Assembly (NCBI GenBank): GCA_030021035.2
Contig: JARYZH020000037.1
Coordinates: forward strand, 2,571,001-2,635,000
Source of the DNA: Notholithocarpus densiflorus
Lineage: Eukaryota; Streptophyta; Magnoliopsida; Fagales; Fagaceae
Direction: 5' to 3'
Length of the DNA stretch: 64,000 nt
Each line of letters begins with the position of its first letter. The first letter of the stretch is position 1. Under the pieces are notes generated by a model that was given only the letters and a program-made list of their open reading frames with translations, ran no database searches and had not been told where the DNA came from. Both the position numbers and the translations under genes were made by a program. This document shows, one piece after another, positions 59,338 to 64,000 of the stretch.

Positions 59338-60272
59338 AGTTATTTTCCAAAATTTATTCCTCAAGAAAAATGACATTGAAAGATCCATACATGTTAGTCT
59401 TCCCTAGTATTTGACCTTACATTTTACTGAGTGTTGGCATTTCAATTCCCTTCAGCCAAGGAAAGAGGGTTTTTCCAGACAAGTTGAAACTGCATGTATA
59501 CCTGTGCTATATATAAAGAAAATTGTTTAAAAGTTGCAAAATGTTTTAACTAACATTTATTTTCTGCTTGATATTTTGTTGAGAATTTGAAAGTGACATT
59601 TTAAATTATTTGTTATGAAATTTATTCCAGGTTAGGTGTTGAAGGTTGATTATGGCTGGATAGAATGTAAGCCCTTTTCTTTTAGTATCTTACTCTCAAA
59701 TCCTTGAAAGCTGCTCTTGAATCCCAGTTGCTCCATGCAATATATTGTTGTGGTAACTTGGTATTGGTTTGATTTTGCTATCCAGTATAACTATAAAGAG
59801 TGTGCTAAGCAACTGACACCGTCGAAGTTGACAAATTGAAAGACATCAAATGATCAAACCTGCCTAGGATCAACAAAAGTATCCATTACCCTGCAATGGT
59901 ATCAAATAGGAAAAATAGCCCTTTACCCAGATTTGGAAAGTGACTGAAAAGGACCAAATATTACGGTAAGAACTTGGAACGGTGAAATTATAACTGAAAG
60001 GCTTTATTGTAACTCTTCCCTTTAGCTAAAAAAAAAACTCTTCCCTTTAGTGGTGGATCATTCTCTAAATGCTCGCTCCTCTGCAACTCTCACTCAACGA
60101 TAAATCATTCTAGGTAGCAAAATCTGAAGATTTACTACCAATCTCATTGCCGTGCCATCCATCCCTTTTGCCTATGAAATTCATATAAAAGCAGGGATAC
60201 ATGTCACACCGGAAAGAAATCTCAAACATCAATGCTAGAATTCTTAAAGCAACTACTAAAAGCTATTGGTGG
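59338..60272. other. OGDH 3' flank
   Basis: Presumed 3' UTR and intergenic DNA. A CAG|GTTAGGTG acceptor-like site near 59630 could end a 3'-UTR intron. No other gene is seen. Confidence 0.4.
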
Positions 60273-60412
60273 ATAGATTGTCATAACCTAATATGGTTCC
60301 TAGACTTAATATAAGTGGCGATTCTATTTTTCACCCTCTTCTCGGTCCACTTCAGACCGAGGCTTACTTCCCACGAGAAAACCACTCGTTTGCGTGCGCT
60401 TGCGCCCACAAT

Positions 60413-60428
60413 GGTGACTCCGTTGGGA
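60413..60428 (+). other. Primer binding site of the right-edge gypsy element
   Basis: TGGTGACTCCGTTGGG, two bases after the LTR end, resembles the TGGCGACTCC-type PBS of Ogre elements thought to prime from tRNA-Arg. The identity is inferred from memory of the family. Confidence 0.55.
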
Positions 60429-60646
60429 ATAGAGAAGAAGTTTAACTCCAACATGTTGTTAGGTTATAAATAAATAAAGATTTTATTAATTGAGTTCAAT
60501 CTTGTTTTATTTTGTTTTTCACACACATGGACTTTGTACCCATGTAACCTTGGTTGGAGATGAGTGGGAAAGTGGAGGCTGCATTAGGACCAAGACTTTT
60601 GGAAGTTCATCCTACCAACTTACAATTTGTGTCATTACCTATGATG

Positions 60647-61884
60647 GGTTTTGAAACCCGGACCGGATCATACTGTCCGACCGGGAAAACCTCGAACCGC
60701 TCATTTTTGCGGTTCTTTTAACCTCAAGAACCGCTCTATGGGAAAAAAGCAAAGACCCGTGCGAACCACGGTCGGACCTCACAATTTTGAGAACCGTGAT
60801 TAGACTGCTTCTCACGGTTCCCTACTTCCCTTTGAATTTGAACCTAAAAAAAAAAAAACACACAAAAAAACAAGCTTTAAATTCTACTCCCTTCAAAGTA
60901 CATCACGCAACTCCCTCTCTTCAGAAACTCTTCTCTTGGGCGAAGCAAGCTTTAAATTCTGCCACTGCCATCTCCAACATCATAGCTTTAAATTCTGGCT
61001 TTGTTCTCCGCCGGTAATGTGTGTGTGACAGGGTGAGAGTATGAGAGAAAGAGAATGAGAAAGAGAGAGCTAGAGATGAAGAAAGAAAAATAAAAGCAGA
61101 GAGGAGTCAGAGGACACATTGTGTGGAGGAAGAGTTCTAGAAAAATAAAAACAAGATGAGAGGAGTGGGGATGGGGATGAGGATACGTGTGTGGAGGAGA
61201 AAAAACAAGAGAAAAAAAAACGTATGGTCCGTATGGATGCAAGGAAAGAAAGGAAAAAGAATAAAAAATCACAATAAAATGTTACCACAATATTTTCACA
61301 ATAAATTTTAAGTAATAGATTGTTATTAGTTAATATTGGTGAGTAAAAAAATAATTTCAATAGTGAATTCAAATTAGAACTAGTAACAACTTTTTACATA
61401 AATTTTGTTATGAAAGTATTGCTAAAAATATTGTAGAAGTATTATTTCAATACTCTGATGTTGTAGAGCCACCCACCCACCCACGTGCTTTGATTGGACA
61501 ATGCTACTTTAATTCAAAATTTTGTACTATAACCAAGACTTGTCAACATGGAATGGAACAAAGAGCTTTTTATATTATTATTATTATTATACTTCAATTT
61601 TTGTTCAAAATATCTAAGTGCATCACTGCATCTATTGTTTTGTTTTTGTGAATAAAATGGCATGTTAAATAAATTACGGAATTTTTATGAAAAATATATT
61701 TTATTTTATTATTTTATTTTATTTTTCTATTTGTATTAATTTAATATATTTATTTATATTTTAAATAATTATTAAATTAATTATGATGTTATCACGGTTC
61801 GATCACGATTCGACCTCGGTCTGACCTTCAAAACCTTGAACCTCTCCCTTTAACGGTTCATTAAACGGTCCAGTTTTGAAAACC
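60647..61884. mobile_element. DNA element with GGTTTTGAAAACC-type ends
   Basis: A 1,238-bp element with left end GGTTTTGAAACCCGGACCG and inverted right end GGTTTTCAAAACTGGACCG (matching at 16 of 19). ATG stands on both sides (60644-60646 and 61885-61887), a possible 3-bp duplication. CGGTTC/GAACCG words recur near both ends. The interior is non-coding, AT-rich on the right and purine-rich near 61020-61260. Superfamily not assigned. Confidence 0.6.
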
Positions 61885-62579
61885 ATGTTTTTTAGTACGT
61901 TAAAGGTTTGTCCACCAATCTATATGGGGTTCATTTAGGCCTAAAGTTGGAATTATGGCTCACCTAGTTATGAGTGACCTATTGATATGTTCCTTTAGTT
62001 TTAAGGGGTTTACTCACGTATAGATAAGCTCAAAACTCAACCATGTAGGGTTAACGCTTGTGTGTGTGCTTTGTTTGAATTATTTGTTGGGCTAATAAGA
62101 TGGGTCAATCTCTTAAAAAAAAAGTCTTTTTATATTTTAAAAGAACCAAAAAAAAAAAAAGAGTAAAGTTTTCAAGTTCTTTTTTTGTTAAACAAAAATT
62201 TTCAAGAAAAAAAGTGTGAAGTTCTCAAAAAAAAAAAAATCAAATAAATTTTTAAAAAATTGAGTTTTTTCGTAAATAAAATTTTTAAGAAAAAGTTTAT
62301 TTCAAAGTAAAGTTTTTTTTTTTTTTTTTTTAAAGCGAGTTTTTTAGTGAGAGAGAGAGATATATATATATATATAAATTCCTAAAAATAGTTTTTTTTT
62401 TTTTAAGTGAGTTTTTTGTAAATAATTTTTTTTCTTTCTAAAAAAAATCAAAATGAGTTTTTAAGAAAGAGTTTCTTTCAAAATAAAAATTTTGGAAAAA
62501 AAATCTTTTGAGTTTTTTTATTAATAAATTTTTTTCAAAAGTTAGCCCATTCTGGTAGCCCGTTTTTGCTTGATGTTTT

Positions 62580-62960
62580 GAGTCTTTCCTTTGTTATGTC
62601 TTGGGCTTAGGTCCATCCGTGTCTTGTTTTGTTTTGTCTTGGGCTTTAAGCCCATCCTTGTTTTGTCACAGGCATTATGCCTGCCTTTTTGTGTCTTGGG
62701 CCTTAGGCCATTCTTGTCTTGTCTAGGGGCATTATGCCCATCTTTTGTTGTGTCTTGGGCCTTAGGCCCAGCCTTGTTTTGTCTAAGAGAATTAGGCCCA
62801 CCTTTGTCTTGTCTAGGGGTTGTAGGCCCATCTTTGGTTGTGTCTACGCTTGGATCTTTCGTTGTTATTTGTTTTGTGGCCTTAGGCCCATGTCCTGTTG
62901 TCTAGGGTTATTACCTTAATTTGTCCTTTGTTTGGGCCCTAGGTCCATTCTAGCTTGTCT
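62580..62960 (+). repeat. Degenerate minisatellite with GGGCCTTAGGCCC palindromes
   Basis: About eight units of roughly 40-50 bp of the form TTGTGTCTTGGGCCTTAGGCCCATC. Each unit includes a short inverted repeat (GGGC...GCCC). It lies in the gypsy leader; open frames through it encode only repeat-derived LG/CL-rich peptides. Confidence 0.8.
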
Positions 62961-63273
62961 AGGGGCATCAGGCCCATGTCTTGTCAAGGTTTGTCATCTT
63001 TTAGTGTCTTCATTGTTGTGTCTTCAAGTTTCTTCCTTTTGGGTCTTATCTTCTTGGGACTTGTCTAATCTTTGTGTTCTCATTCTAGAGCATGGTTAAG
63101 TGGGAATTGAGTGTATAAATTTTTTGTTAGTGATCTTCATGAAATGTTTCTCATAAGGATAAATCTATCATAGGTGACCCATCATTGCTCCTAGAAAGAA
63201 TCTTGCACAACCCTCTTGGTCTTGAACTTCTGATAATCGACTCATAAGAACTGATCTTACTTCTGTTGACCAA

Positions 63274-64000
63274 GTGGCATCAAGTGACCAATATATTTTG
63301 AAGAAGATGGAAGAAATTATGAGAATGATGACTTCTCTTATCATTGAGAGGTTTCACCATCTTGAAAGTGCAAAAGGAAAGAAGAAGAAAGTAGTGCAAG
63401 AATCTCAAGATGAAAACTCTATCTTTAATAATGATTGTCATGAGGAAAAAGAGGCTGAGATCAACAAGAAACCTAAAAAGAAATAAAAGTCAAAGGAAAC
63501 CAAAGAGAGGTCACAAAAAATTGAGAAGATGAAAGGTATGCTTAAGAGGTCCCAAGGTATGGAGGACTGCATGCTTGATATTGAGTGATTGTTTCAATTT
63601 CCCGATATCCAACTCCCCCAAAGTTCAAGATGCCAAAGATGGATTCTTTTGATCGAACTGGAAATCCCAAGAATCATTTAAAGCAATATGTTCTTGCCAT
63701 AAAACTTCTAGATCTTACTAATGAGCAAATCATTTTGTGTTTCCCTCGAACTCTTAGTGATGTAGCCCTACAATGGTATCTTTCATTGGAAAATGCTAAG
63801 ATGAATGATTGAAACAAGATGATTGAAGCCTTTGCACAATAATATTCATACAGTGTTCAATTGGATGTTAGCCTTAGAGACTTGGAAACTACAAAGCAGC
63901 TAAACAATGAGTTATTTTTTGATTTTCTGATGAGGTAGAGAGGAAAAGCTTCCAAAATGCCTAATCATCCAAGTGAGAAAGACCAAGTGAGGATGGTCAT
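63274..64000 (+). pseudogene. gypsy gag, partial and broken
   Basis: An N-terminal charged segment (63274-63486) ends in a stop. After a frame change the capsid domain begins with PTPPKFKMPKMDSFDRTGNP (about 63606) and continues with CFPRTLSDVALQWY (about 63738). More stops follow at 63810, 63840 and 63937, and the frame runs off the window. It is similar in plan to the gag of the Tat element at 9839 (PPKFKMP...DSF/YN.TR/GNP) but clearly a different family. Confidence 0.8.

Larger units (their letters stand above)
60273..64000 (+). mobile_element. 5' part of an Ogre/Tat-type gypsy retrotransposon, cut by window end
   Basis: The end of an LTR (CGCTTGCGCCCACA to 60411) is followed by a PBS at 60413, an untranslated leader with a tandem GGGCCTTAGGCCC-type repeat, and a gag frame from 63274. 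The leader is interrupted by a 1.24-kb DNA element (60647-61884). The true LTR start is not established; 60273 (TGTCATAACC) is only the first plausible TG and would make a very short LTR. The rest of the element lies beyond 64000. Confidence 0.6.

Noticed and set aside
60787..61372. Open frames inside the GGTTTTGAAAACC-type element
   Set aside because: Low-complexity translations of pyrimidine-rich DNA with no family match.
62591..62919. Open frames of 66 and 104 codons encoding LG/CLG-rich repeats
   Set aside because: They follow the minisatellite unit length and lie in a retroelement leader; no protein family is recognised.

Overview
The window is nuclear DNA of a eudicot plant, probably a woody species. 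It is AT-rich, its genes carry many GT-AG introns, and it is full of plant transposable elements. I cannot fix the genus from sequence alone. Three protein-coding host genes are visible: the first exon of a LOB-domain (LBD) transcription factor at the left edge (minus strand, 712-1080), a complete 10-exon chloroplast site-2-protease-like gene EGY2 (plus, 28522-38506), and a complete 8-coding-exon mitochondrial 2-oxoglutarate dehydrogenase E1 gene (plus, 47044-59337). Both complete genes splice in frame from start to stop at every junction and look intact.

Layout. 1-9138: LBD exon and a repeat-rich flank with a Tourist-type MITE, a hAT-type element, a CACTA-type element carrying a signal-peptide exon, a fold-back MITE and a small terminal-repeat element. 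9139-26726: a three-level nest. A tRNA-derived SINE is split by a 17.5-kb Ty3/gypsy element of the Tat lineage (525-bp LTRs, target duplication GAGCT), and that element is split by a Ty1/copia element (18083-25667). The Tat element has a second RNase H domain and a spliced gene on its antisense strand; the copia sits in that antisense gene. 26804-28189: a PIF/Harbinger-like element. 28522-38506: EGY2, whose introns hold a SINE, a degraded gypsy piece, a TRIM retrotransposon and a fold-back MITE. 38912-43615: an array of about five non-autonomous Helitrons, two of them head to head. 44628-45577: another terminal-inverted-repeat element. 47044-59337: OGDH, whose third coding intron was enlarged by a solo LTR (49761-55510) that itself contains a 5'-truncated L1-type LINE (50430-54067). 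60273-64000: the 5' part of another gypsy element (Ogre/Tat type), interrupted by a DNA element and running off the right edge.

The host genes are unrelated in pathway: organ development, plastid membrane proteolysis and the TCA cycle. The main story is repeat biology: serial nesting with intact target duplications, introns tolerating large insertions, and C-to-T type decay of the retroelements. Exon borders were placed by splice consensus and family similarity, and LTR differences were counted by eye.
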